Shown piece by piece: positions 32,192-40,126 of a stretch of DNA of 64,000 nt (positions within the stretch are counted from its first letter, which is position 1; every line of letters starts with the position of its first letter). The notes beneath the pieces were generated by a model that saw only the letters and a list, made by a program, of their open reading frames with translations, was not told where the DNA came from and did no database searches. Source of the stretch: CAZJHD01 sp964545855. Its GTDB lineage: Bacteria > Planctomycetota > UBA1135 > JACQFD01. The translations under genes and the position numbers were made by a program. The stretch lies in NCBI GenBank assembly GCA_964545855.1, contig CAZJHD010000001.1:124001-188000 (forward strand). The letters run 5' to 3'.

Positions 32192-34585
32192 GTGCCTCTT
32201 CCCTCTGCTCGCGGTCTCTTCCGAGCGCTCGGGCTCTCCATGCTCGCGGCGCTCCCTCTCGTCGTGCAGCACGCCGTGCTCGACAGCGGCATGCGCGACG
32301 AGATCGGCGCGCGGGCCGGCACGTTCTCCGCGGCGGCCGCATCGCTGATCGAGTCCCGCCTGGGAGCTTCCTTCGAGCGGTACCGCTCCCTCGCCGGATC
32401 CCTGGCTCGCCACGAATCGATCCGTCGGGCCGTCGATCCACGCTCCGAGGGAGGCCAAGCGCTGATCGTCGACCTTCGGCGCAACGCGAGCGAGTTCCTC
32501 GCGAGCTCGGTCTTCGCGCTGGAGAAAGGAGCGGCGGCGCGCCTGGTGGCGCCCGACGGGATCGTCCTCGCGTCGTCGTCCTCGCGCGAAGTGGGCGCGT
32601 CCCTGTCGCACGTGCCCGACCTCTCGGTCGCCTCGGCGAGCCAGCCGCCGATCGTGGGTCTTCGACGGCACGATGCCATCGAGCCCCACTTCGACTTCGT
32701 CGCGAGGGTCCCGACGCCGTCCTTCGACCGCGAGACGCCGTCGCTCGTGCTGCGCATTCCGGCGCGAGCCTTCGACGAGCAGGTCCGCGCGAGCCTCGCG
32801 GAGCTCGGTCCCGGCGCCCGTGTCCTAGGGGTCGATGCCTCCGGTGCGTGCGCGATCGACAGCGAAGGCGCGCTCCTCGCGAGCCGCATCGACGCGCCGG
32901 GCGCCGACGTCCTGTCCCGATGGGCCTCGCAGAGGGCCTTCGGCGAGAAGACTCACGAGCTGCTGCAGACCTTCGCCCACGCGCCTCGGCTCCTCGCGCT
33001 CGTCGATCGCGCGGACCTGGGCGGCCGCGAGGTCCAGCTCCGACACGTCGCCGCGGCGAAGATCGACTTCGTCGTGGTCTCTCCGACGGAGGAGGCGAGC
33101 GGCTCCCTGCGGACCGCGCAGGGAGTGGCCGTCGCGCTCACGCTCCTCGTGGCGGGCGCGATCCTCGCGGTCGCCCTCTCGAGGCGCGGCGAGGAGTCGG
33201 TTGCGGTCCGGGGTGCGATCGGCGGCCCCGTCCTCGCCGGACTCGTGGTGCTCGTGGGTGCGACCGCGGCGACGCTGTACGTCGCGCGCGCCCTCGAGGT
33301 GCGAGGGCAGGAGCTGCTCGAATCGTTCTCGCGCCACCTGGAGCATTCGCTGCGGATCGACTTCGAGCGATCGGTTCTCTCGCGCACGGTGCTGCTCGCC
33401 GATGCACGCGGACGGCTGCGAGGCGCGGCCGACGTGCCGTCGGAGTTCCGCGTGCTCGCGGCCGACGCCCTGCGCGCGTTCCCCGGTGGCCAGCTCGTTC
33501 TGTGGCCGGCGCGGCGGGACGGGGTGCCGGAGCCCGATCCGATCGTCGTTCCGGCTGGTCCCCTGCGCGTGCGCCGCGTGGTGCCGGAGCCGAATCAGCT
33601 GCGCGCCCTCGGCCAGCCCGAGGCGCGCTTCCAGGGGCTGACTTCGGAAGGGGAAGCGCTCCTCGTGCTGGAGATGGAGGTCGGCCTTCCGGAGGGACTC
33701 TGCGCCGTCACCTGGAGCGTGGAGCTGGCGGTTCTCAGCGCCGAGGTCCTGGCACCGGCGCGCACCGGCGGATTCACGGCGAAGCTCGTGCATGCGGGGG
33801 AGACGCCTCAGGTGCTCTACCCGGCGGGCATGCCGATCTCGGACTCCGATCTCCGCGGTCCGGTCTTCCGGCTTCCGGGAGCGAAGTCGTCCGAGTTCCA
33901 GCTCGTCTTCGCGCCGGGGATGGACCTCTTCGGCGCCCAGTCCTCGCGCACGATCGTGCTCCTGTTCGGGCTGCTCTTCGCGACGGGAGGCGCCGTCGCG
34001 ACGACGCTCATCCTCGCGTCCTCGAGCGCGCACCGCCGCGCCTCGCGGCTCGACGCGCTGACGGGGCTGCGGAATCGCCTGGAGTTCCACGAGATGCTCG
34101 GGCGCGAGCGCCGCCGCGCGACTCGCTACGGGCGCCCTCTCGCCGTCGCGCTCCTCGACCTGGATCACTTCAAGCGGCTCAACGACACGTTCGGGCACGG
34201 CGCCGGCGACCTCGTCCTCCAGGGCGTGGCGCAGCTCCTGGAGTCGTCGGTGCGCGGCGCGGACTTCGTCTTCCGGCACGGCGGCGAGGAGTTCGCGGTG
34301 TTGCTCCCGGAGACGAGCCCCGAGGACGCGTTCGCCGTCGTGCAGCGTCTGCGCGAGCGCTTCGCGGAGGGCGCGCTCCCCGGTCTCGAGACCTACGGGA
34401 TCGTCACCCTCTCGGCGGGCGTCGCGACGCTCGAGGGCGACGAGTCCGTGGACTCGATCCTCGCGCGGGCCGACTCGGCGCTCTACGAGGCGAAGCGAGC
34501 GGGCCGCAATCGAGTCTGCGAAGCGAAGCCTCGGTCGCCGTCCGCGAAGCCGGCGGTCCCGAAGCAGCTCGGCGTCGAGGTCTGA
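32192..34585 (+). CDS. Membrane diguanylate cyclase with duplicated extracytoplasmic sensor region
   Basis: This 797-residue protein makes the second messenger c-di-GMP from GTP. The GGDEF domain (about 620-780) is intact: LDALTGLRNRLEF, the metal site LLDLDHFKRLND, active GGEEF (697-701), and an inhibitory I-site RGAD (688-691) exactly five residues upstream. Before it lie TM1 (about 8-27), a large extracytoplasmic region to about 305, TM2 (310-331), TM3 (344-368), a second extracytoplasmic region (370-585) and TM4 (587-608). The two outer regions may sense different signals. Start is GTG; a FliA-type promoter lies just upstream, so expression is probably tied to late flagellar gene control. 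Confidence 0.92.
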   Translation: MPLPSARGLFRALGLSMLAALPLVVQHAVLDSGMRDEIGARAGTFSAAAASLIESRLGASFERYRSLAGSLARHESIRRAVDPRSEGGQALIVDLRRNASEFLASSVFALEKGAAARLVAPDGIVLASSSSREVGASLSHVPDLSVASASQPPIVGLRRHDAIEPHFDFVARVPTPSFDRETPSLVLRIPARAFDEQVRASLAELGPGARVLGVDASGACAIDSEGALLASRIDAPGADVLSRWASQRAFGEKTHELLQTFAHAPRLLALVDRADLGGREVQLRHVAAAKIDFVVVSPTEEASGSLRTAQGVAVALTLLVAGAILAVALSRRGEESVAVRGAIGGPVLAGLVVLVGATAATLYVARALEVRGQELLESFSRHLEHSLRIDFERSVLSRTVLLADARGRLRGAADVPSEFRVLAADALRAFPGGQLVLWPARRDGVPEPDPIVVPAGPLRVRRVVPEPNQLRALGQPEARFQGLTSEGEALLVLEMEVGLPEGLCAVTWSVELAVLSAEVLAPARTGGFTAKLVHAGETPQVLYPAGMPISDSDLRGPVFRLPGAKSSEFQLVFAPGMDLFGAQSSRTIVLLFGLLFATGGAVATTLILASSSAHRRASRLDALTGLRNRLEFHEMLGRERRRATRYGRPLAVALLDLDHFKRLNDTFGHGAGDLVLQGVAQLLESSVRGADFVFRHGGEEFAVLLPETSPEDAFAVVQRLRERFAEGALPGLETYGIVTLSAGVATLEGDESVDSILARADSALYEAKRAGRNRVCEAKPRSPSAKPAVPKQLGVEV

Positions 34586-34625
34586 CGCGGACTCGACGGC
34601 CCCGGCTCCCCGCGGCGCGTCGCAC

Positions 34626-35681
34626 TCAGTCGCCCGGGATGCGGCTCCGCAGGGAGTCGAGGTCCTTCCGCAGGCGAGCGACTTCCTTCCGCAGCTCGCC
34701 GGCGTGGCGCCGCTCCGCGTCCATCCGCATGCGATCGCGGTGGAGCCGCGCGGGCTCTCCGGAGATCGTGAGTCCGGGCTGCTTGAACGTGCGGATGACC
34801 GTCGTGCGCGCCAGACAGGTCGTGCGCTCTGGAATCTCGATGTGCCCCGCCACTCCCACCTGTGCGGCGAGGACGCAGCGCGCTCCGATGCGCGTGCTCC
34901 CGGCGATCCCCGTGAGCGCGGCGATCACGGTGTGCTCTCCCACGTCGCAGTTGTGGGCGATCTGCACGTGCTTGTCGATCTTCACGCCGCGGCGGATACG
35001 GGTCTCGCCGAGGGTCGCCCGGTCGATGGTCGAGCACGAACCCACCTCGACGTCGTCCTCGAGCACCGTGATCCCGATCTGCGGGACCTTCAGGTAGCTG
35101 CCGTCCTTTCGGGGCGCGTGTCCGAACCCCTCGGCGCCGATCACGCAGTTCGCGAGGAGCCGCGCGCGGTTCCCGACGCGGCATCGGGCGCCGATCACAA
35201 CGCCCGGGAAGATCGTGGCGTCCTCGCCGACGACGGCGTCGGTGCCGACGACGACGTTGGCGCGGATCCGCGTGCGGGCTCCGACGGAGGCTCCGGCCTC
35301 GATGACGGCTCCGGGGCCGATCGCCGCGCCCTCGCCGATCGTCGCCGTCGGCGAGACGACGGCCGTCCGGTGGACCCCGACGGGGTCCGGATCGTCCGTC
35401 GTCTCGAAGCGGGCCGCGACGGTCGCGAGCGCGATGTAGGGATCGTCGACCCGAAGCAGGCACATGCTTTCGCCGCGCGCCGGTGGCTCCATCGTTCCCT
35501 TCCGCGCGACGATCACGGCCGAAGCGCGCGTCGTGCCGAGGAAGCGGGCGTACCTCGGGTTCGACAGGAAGGTGAGATCCCCGGGCTTCGCGGTCTCGAT
35601 GGGCGCGATGCGCTCGATGGCGACGTCGGGATCGCCGACCAAGTCGGCCGAGAGGAGAGTCGCCAGATCGCCGAGTCTCAT
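34626..35681 (-). CDS. lpxD: UDP-3-O-(3-hydroxyacyl)glucosamine N-acyltransferase LpxD
   Basis: This 351-residue trimeric enzyme adds the second acyl chain in lipid A synthesis. The N-terminal uridine-binding domain starts MRLGDLATLLSADLVGDPDV and includes PGDLTFLSNPRYARFLGTT. The left-handed helix follows with repeated hexapeptides (IGEGAAIGPGAVIEAGASVG and so on), the catalytic histidine in IGAEGFGHA, and QIAHNCDVGEHTVI. A coiled C-terminal helix (ELRKEVARLRKDLDSLRSRI) closes the trimer. ATG at 35681 is chosen over ATG at 35699, because the latter lies inside the TATGCT promoter element. It indicates a lipid A-containing outer membrane. Confidence 0.93.
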   Translation of the reverse strand: MRLGDLATLLSADLVGDPDVAIERIAPIETAKPGDLTFLSNPRYARFLGTTRASAVIVARKGTMEPPARGESMCLLRVDDPYIALATVAARFETTDDPDPVGVHRTAVVSPTATIGEGAAIGPGAVIEAGASVGARTRIRANVVVGTDAVVGEDATIFPGVVIGARCRVGNRARLLANCVIGAEGFGHAPRKDGSYLKVPQIGITVLEDDVEVGSCSTIDRATLGETRIRRGVKIDKHVQIAHNCDVGEHTVIAALTGIAGSTRIGARCVLAAQVGVAGHIEIPERTTCLARTTVIRTFKQPGLTISGEPARLHRDRMRMDAERRHAGELRKEVARLRKDLDSLRSRIPGD

Positions 35682-35694
35682 GGTGCCGGGTCGC

Positions 35695-35703
35695 AGCATA
35701 GCA
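35695..35703 (-). promoter_or_regulatory. Extended -10 (TGC-TATGCT) for lpxD
   Basis: Read on the minus strand, TG-n-TATGCT ends 13 nt before the ATG at 35681, leaving a leader of only a few nucleotides and no ribosome site. The hexamer is the same as before accC. Confidence 0.5.
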
Positions 35704-35736
35704 GCGGCGGGCGGCCGCTCGTTTCGCGGGAGACGC

Positions 35737-37476
35737 TCAGCTTCCCGCGCCTCCGGCGAGGCGGACGAACTCCGCGTCGATCGGCGCCACGACGCGATCC
35801 CTCGCTTCCCGGAGGAGAGGTCCGTCGAGATCCGAGCGCTCGGCGCTCTCGAGAGCGAGCGCGAGATGGGAGCGCGCCTCCTCGCCGCGCCCGAGGGCCG
35901 CGAGCAGGTGTGCCTGCACGAAGCGCGCCCTCGGACCGCCTTGCCCGCGGGCGATGGCCTCGCCGACGGCGACCACGCCGAATCCGCCGCGACCCTGGAG
36001 CAGGAGCGCGACCCCGAGATCGACGATCCATCGGCCCGTCGGCTCCAGGGAGGCGGCGAGGTCGATCTCGAGCTTCGCGTCCTCCCAGCGCTCCAGCCGG
36101 GCGAGGAGATCGGCGGCGTCGAGGTGCGATGCGGCGTCGTCCGGGGCCGATCGGAGCGCGTCGCGGCGCACCTCGAGCGCCTCCTCGAAGCGGCCCTGGG
36201 CCGTGAGCAGACCGGCGCGCACTCCGAGCACCATCGGGTCTCGGGGTGCGATGGCCTGGGCCCGGGCGACGATCTCCGCGGCCTCGTTGCCCCGGCCGGC
36301 GCCGAGCCGCGCCGCGGCGACACGAGCGAGCACGCCGGGGTCGCCGGGGGCCGTCTCCAGCGCGCGCCGGAACCACGGCTCGGCATTGCGCGGCTCCGCG
36401 GCATCGGCGTAGGCCTCCGCGAGGGCGATCGAGAGCGATGCGTCGAGCGGCGCGCGCTCGGCGGCCGCGAGGAGCGCGGCGATGGCCTCGCGCGCGGCGC
36501 CCGCGTCGGCGAGCCACGACGCGCAGGCCGCGAGCGTTCTCGTGGACACGCCCGGCTGCGCGAGGGCACGACGCGCGGCGTCGACGCCGTCGCCGCGTCG
36601 GCCGTCGCGCCCGAGGAAGCCGAGGTAGCCGAGGAGCGCCTCCTCGTGGCCCGGATCGATGGCGAGGGCTCGCCGGTAGAGCGGCTCGCCGGCATCCGAT
36701 CCTCCCCTGCAGAGGAGCGAGGCGAGCGACGCGAGGTTCGCGGGGTCGCCCGGGTCGATCTCGAGAGCCGTGCGGAGCTGCGCCTCCGCCTCCACGGCGC
36801 CACCCTGGCTCGCGAGGAACCGCGCGTAGTCGCCGAGGAGCGACGTCGACCGGGGATTCCGCGCGAGTCCGGCACGGAGCGTCTCGGCCGCCTCGGCGCG
36901 CCGATCGCGGCTCGCGTGCGCCTGGGCGCACCAGGAGAAGACGCGGTCCGTCGCATCGGGCGCGGCCACGGCGCGGGCGAACTCGGCGTCGCTCTCCTCG
37001 TGGCGGCCGAGCTTGTGCAGGAGGAGCGCGCGGTAGCCGCGCAGCTCCACATCGCGGACGCCCCGCTGGATCGCCTCGCCGGCTCGGTGGGCCGCCTCCT
37101 CGAATCGTCCGGCGCGCGCCAGCGCCACGACGAGGGCGGTCGCTGCCGGCGCCCGCCGGGGGTCGGCGCGGAGCGCCGTCTCGAGGCGGTCGATCGCCTC
37201 CGCCAGCTTCCCGCTCCGGAGCAGGCACTCGCCGAGGGCGTGGAGGGCCTCCGCGTCCCCGGGACTCCGATCGACCAGCGCGCGGAGCCTCTCCTCCGCG
37301 GGTCCCGCGTCTCCGATCGCGGAGCCGCGCACGGCCAGAGCCCGAAGCACGCTCGAGTCGGAGGGCGCGAGACGCTCGGCCCAGTGGAGCGCCCGCGCGC
37401 CGGCCTCCGGCGTCCCATGCGCGGCGCGGGAGGCCTCGGACCAGCGGACGAGGAAGCGTGCCAAGGATCGTCGCAC
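35737..37476 (-). CDS. TPR-repeat protein (about 579 aa)
   Basis: The protein is built almost wholly of tetratricopeptide-type helical repeats. Many blocks show the pattern A-x3-L-G/A-x8-A-x3-F/Y/L-x-x-A-x4-P, for example AEALHALGECLLRSGKLAEA, AEPWFRRALETAPGDPGVL and ARFVQAHLLAALGRGEEARS. No signal peptide or TM segment is visible, so it is probably a cytoplasmic scaffold. Starts are ambiguous: GTG at 37476 is preferred, since upstream in-frame ATGs (37545, 37662) read through the motA promoter region and add Arg-rich sequence. Same strand as lpxD, 37 bp before its promoter. Partner unknown. Confidence 0.72.
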   Translation of the reverse strand: MRRSLARFLVRWSEASRAAHGTPEAGARALHWAERLAPSDSSVLRALAVRGSAIGDAGPAEERLRALVDRSPGDAEALHALGECLLRSGKLAEAIDRLETALRADPRRAPAATALVVALARAGRFEEAAHRAGEAIQRGVRDVELRGYRALLLHKLGRHEESDAEFARAVAAPDATDRVFSWCAQAHASRDRRAEAAETLRAGLARNPRSTSLLGDYARFLASQGGAVEAEAQLRTALEIDPGDPANLASLASLLCRGGSDAGEPLYRRALAIDPGHEEALLGYLGFLGRDGRRGDGVDAARRALAQPGVSTRTLAACASWLADAGAAREAIAALLAAAERAPLDASLSIALAEAYADAAEPRNAEPWFRRALETAPGDPGVLARVAAARLGAGRGNEAAEIVARAQAIAPRDPMVLGVRAGLLTAQGRFEEALEVRRDALRSAPDDAASHLDAADLLARLERWEDAKLEIDLAASLEPTGRWIVDLGVALLLQGRGGFGVVAVGEAIARGQGGPRARFVQAHLLAALGRGEEARSHLALALESAERSDLDGPLLREARDRVVAPIDAEFVRLAGGAGS

Positions 37477-37528
37477 GGAAACATTTTCGCCTCGGAGGCG
37501 CCGTTCCGGGAGCGCGATCCGAGAGCGC

Positions 37529-37556
37529 TCAACTCCCTGCCCCATCCGGCCGATCA
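37529..37556 (+). promoter_or_regulatory. FliA-type promoter of motAB
   Basis: TCAA, 16 nt, GCCGATCA, with the -10 ending 59 nt before the motA ATG. The -10 is part of a palindrome GCCGAT-C-ATCGGC (37549-37561). Confidence 0.6.
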
Positions 37557-37615
37557 TCGGCTGTCGCGGCAGTCCCCGCCGCATTCGCCTCGGGAAGGAG
37601 AGGCGCACGGAGGTC

Positions 37616-38398
37616 ATGGATCTCGCCACCATCCTGGGCATCGTCGGCGCCATTGGTTTCATCCTGGTCGGCCAGGCGCTCGAAGGCGGTCACGCCGGCT
37701 CGCTCGTGCAAGCGACGGCCTTCATCATCGTGATGGGCGGGACCCTCGGGGCGGTGATGGTGCACTTCCCCATGGCCGACTTCGTGCGCGGGCTGAAGAT
37801 GGCGAAGCTCGCCTTCTTCAGCGAGAAGATCGAGCTGGGGGCGACGCTCGACGCACTCGTCGATCTCGCGGCTCTCTCGCGGCGCGAGGGCCTGATCGCG
37901 CTCGAGACGAAGATCGCGGAGATCAAGGACCCCTTCCTCGCGCGGACGCTCGAGCACGCCGTCGACGGCGTCTCCGCCGCCGACCTCCGCAACCTCATGG
38001 AGGCGGACGTCGAGATGGAGGACAAGCAGCTCCTCACGGCCGCGAGCGTCTACGAGACGGCCGGCGGCTACGCGCCCTGCGTCGGCATCCTCGGCGCCGT
38101 GCTCGGACTCATCCACGTCATGGAGAACCTGGACGACCCGAGCAAGCTCGGCCCCGGCATCGCGGTCGCGTTCGTCGCGACCGTCTACGGAGTGGGCGCC
38201 GCGAACCTCCTGTTCCTCCCCATGGGCGCGAAGCTGAAGCGGAAGATCCACCTCGACGGGCTCCAGAAGGCGATGACCATCGACGGCGTCTGCGCGATCA
38301 TCGAGGGCGTCAACTCGAGCGTGCTGAAGAAGCGTCTCCATGCCTACGTGGCCCAGGGAGGCGGAGGCCACGCGCCCAAGGCCGAGGGCGCGAAGTAG
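37616..38398 (+). CDS. motA: Flagellar stator protein MotA
   Basis: This 260-residue inner-membrane protein forms, with MotB, the proton-driven stator of the flagellar motor. It has four TM helices (MDLATILGIVGAIGFILVG; ATAFIIVMGGTLGAVMV; APCVGILGAVLGLIHVM; PGIAVAFVATVYGVGAANLLFLP). A large cytoplasmic loop between the second and third contains the FliG-contacting segment (AALSRREGLIALE...FLARTLEHAVDG). The conserved Pro in YAPCVGILGAVLGL lies at the ion channel. A FliA-type promoter is upstream, a GGAGG-like site precedes the ATG, and motB follows 15 bp later. Confidence 0.94.
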   Translation: MDLATILGIVGAIGFILVGQALEGGHAGSLVQATAFIIVMGGTLGAVMVHFPMADFVRGLKMAKLAFFSEKIELGATLDALVDLAALSRREGLIALETKIAEIKDPFLARTLEHAVDGVSAADLRNLMEADVEMEDKQLLTAASVYETAGGYAPCVGILGAVLGLIHVMENLDDPSKLGPGIAVAFVATVYGVGAANLLFLPMGAKLKRKIHLDGLQKAMTIDGVCAIIEGVNSSVLKKRLHAYVAQGGGGHAPKAEGAK

Positions 38399-38413
38399 CG
38401 GCGCGCGACGTCC

Positions 38414-39145
38414 GTGGCGAAGAAGCAGCACCACGCCGAGCACGTGAACCACGAGCGATGGCTCGTGTCCTATGCCGACTTCATCACGCTGCTCTTCGCG
38501 TTCTTCGTCGTGCTCTACTCGATCTCGGACCTGAACTCGAAGAAGGCGCGGTCCGTCAGCCAGTCGGTGCGCTTCGCCATGAACTTCGTCGGTTCCGGCG
38601 GCACGAACGAGCCCGGCGTCTTCGGGGGACGCTCGATGGATCCGAGTGCGAACCGCGGCGGGGGCGCCGTCGGCCAGCTCGACCAGTGGATCCGCGAGGC
38701 GGGAACCGTCTACGAGTTCCTGTCGGAGGAGCTCGGGAAGGAGCTCGAGCAGTCGCAGGACTCCACGAAGAAGATCGACGAGCGCGGCGTCGTCCTCGCG
38801 ATCCCCGCCCGCTGGATCTTCGAGTCCGGCTCCGACCGGCCGAACGAGAAGGCGGAGGAGTTCCTCGGCCGCGTCATCGAGGCCGCGCGGAAGTTCCACC
38901 GCGACATCCTCATCTCCGGCGTCTCCTCGCGGGCGGTCTACCCGGACGGCTCGCGGTTCCGCGACAGCATCGACCTCCAGCTCTCGCGGCTCGCGTCGCT
39001 CGAGCGCGTCGTCACCGACGCGATGCAGTTCCCCTCCGATCGCGTGGAGATCCGTTCGCAGACGAAGCGGAGCGTGGCCGGCGGCTTCGCGTCGCCGGCG
39101 CAGGTCGAACGGAGCGCGATCATCGAGCTGATCGTGCTCCGGTAG
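38414..39145 (+). CDS. motB: Flagellar stator protein MotB
   Basis: This 243-residue protein is the second stator subunit. The single N-terminal TM segment contains the proton-binding aspartate (Asp22 in WLVSYADFITLLFAFFVVLYS). A plug/linker region and an OmpA-like peptidoglycan-binding domain follow (ARWIFESGSDRPNEKAEEFLGRVIEAARKF, ILISGVSSRAVYPDGSRFRDSIDLQLSRLASLERVVTDAM). The domain is shorter and more divergent than in E. coli. GTG start. Co-transcribed with motA. Confidence 0.92.
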   Translation: MAKKQHHAEHVNHERWLVSYADFITLLFAFFVVLYSISDLNSKKARSVSQSVRFAMNFVGSGGTNEPGVFGGRSMDPSANRGGGAVGQLDQWIREAGTVYEFLSEELGKELEQSQDSTKKIDERGVVLAIPARWIFESGSDRPNEKAEEFLGRVIEAARKFHRDILISGVSSRAVYPDGSRFRDSIDLQLSRLASLERVVTDAMQFPSDRVEIRSQTKRSVAGGFASPAQVERSAIIELIVLR

Positions 39146-39151
39146 CCCGTC

Positions 39152-40126
39152 TCAGGACGGCGGCTCCTCGCCCGCCGTCCCGTGTCCCGCAGCGGCGACC
39201 AGCGGCACCTGCTGCACGGCGCCCCAGCGGCGCGCGACGCGCGCCTCGTGATCGTCGCGCGCGATGCCGAGGAGGGCGCCGAGCCGCCCCGCGCGCGAGA
39301 TCTCCCGGAGGACGACGGCGAGCTGCGTCGCGACGAAGAGGCCGGCGAGGTTGCCCTTCGTGGCCGCGCCGACGCTGAAGAGGTCGACCAGGAACGACAC
39401 GCCCACCAGCGCCGCCAGCTCGACGCCGAAGGGGACGGAGGCTCCGAGGATCGACCGCAGGGGATGGCGCAGGAACAGCCACAGGCCGTTCACCCAGCCC
39501 ACGAGCGCCGAGCGGCCGCCACCGATCACGATCACGGCACGGGCGAGGTCGGACACGACGAGGAGGACGGCCACCGTGCTCGCGAAGCCGATCGAGCGCA
39601 TCCACTGGAAGTTGCGCGAAGCCGTCTCGCTGCCGAAGTCGCCGAGCTCCGTGGACCCCGTGATCGCCGTCTGCAGCGCCGAGAGGGGAGGGCCGTAGAA
39701 GAGCCACCGCGCGAGCGCGATCCCGGCGATCGAGAAGAGCGCGAGCCGAAGGAAGCGGAAGAACCGTCCGGCGCCGCCGCTCGCGAAGGTGCGGACCGGC
39801 GGTGCCGCATCCCGGTGGGCGAAGCTCTCGAGCCAGCCGCCCGACGCGAAGACGCCCAGCAGGAATGCGCCGAGGATCATCCCGAAGAGGATGGGCTCGA
39901 AGGGGGTGAGCCCTTCGCGCAGGTCGAACCAGGCCGTGTAGTCGAGCTCGCTCGCGAATCGAACGGGGTCGGCCCGGTGGTTCGAGGCGTCGGCCACGGC
40001 CCGCCCGAAGGGAAGGACGAGGGGCAACGCGAGGACGAGCTGGGCCGCGACGAGGGCCGCGAGGATCCGCACCTGCAGCGAGGCGAATCCCATGGAGCGG
40101 AGCGCCAGGACCGCGACGGCGATCAA
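39152..40126 (-). CDS. Polytopic membrane protein of unknown function, coupled to an M1 peptidase
   Basis: This 324-residue protein has six or more hydrophobic stretches (for example LQVRILAALVAAQLVLALPLVLPF, PILFGMILGAFLLGVFASGGW, FLRLALFSIAGIALARWLFY, GFASTVAVLLVVSDLARAVIVIGG, LAALVGVSFLVDLF). A soluble tail follows. I do not recognise the family. The loop TGSTELGDFGSETASRNFQWMRSIGF and the long loop after TM1 are outside or between helices. The start is probably TTG at 40126, which overlaps the M1 peptidase stop by 4 bp (TTGA). That coupling suggests a joint function, such as a membrane partner or export factor for the peptidase. Confidence 0.65.
   Translation of the reverse strand: MIAVAVLALRSMGFASLQVRILAALVAAQLVLALPLVLPFGRAVADASNHRADPVRFASELDYTAWFDLREGLTPFEPILFGMILGAFLLGVFASGGWLESFAHRDAAPPVRTFASGGAGRFFRFLRLALFSIAGIALARWLFYGPPLSALQTAITGSTELGDFGSETASRNFQWMRSIGFASTVAVLLVVSDLARAVIVIGGGRSALVGWVNGLWLFLRHPLRSILGASVPFGVELAALVGVSFLVDLFSVGAATKGNLAGLFVATQLAVVLREISRAGRLGALLGIARDDHEARVARRWGAVQQVPLVAAAGHGTAGEEPPS
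39155..39180. terminator. Bidirectional hairpin at the motB / membrane-protein convergence
   Basis: A perfect 9-bp stem (GGACGGCGG/CCGCCGTCC) with an 8-nt loop. It starts 10 bp after the motB stop and lies inside the last codons of the convergent gene. Confidence 0.5.

Noticed and set aside
37554..37561. FliA-type -10 on the minus strand for the TPR gene
   Set aside because: GCCGATGA reads well in reverse, but the bases 16 nt upstream (GCCG region) have no TAAA-like -35.
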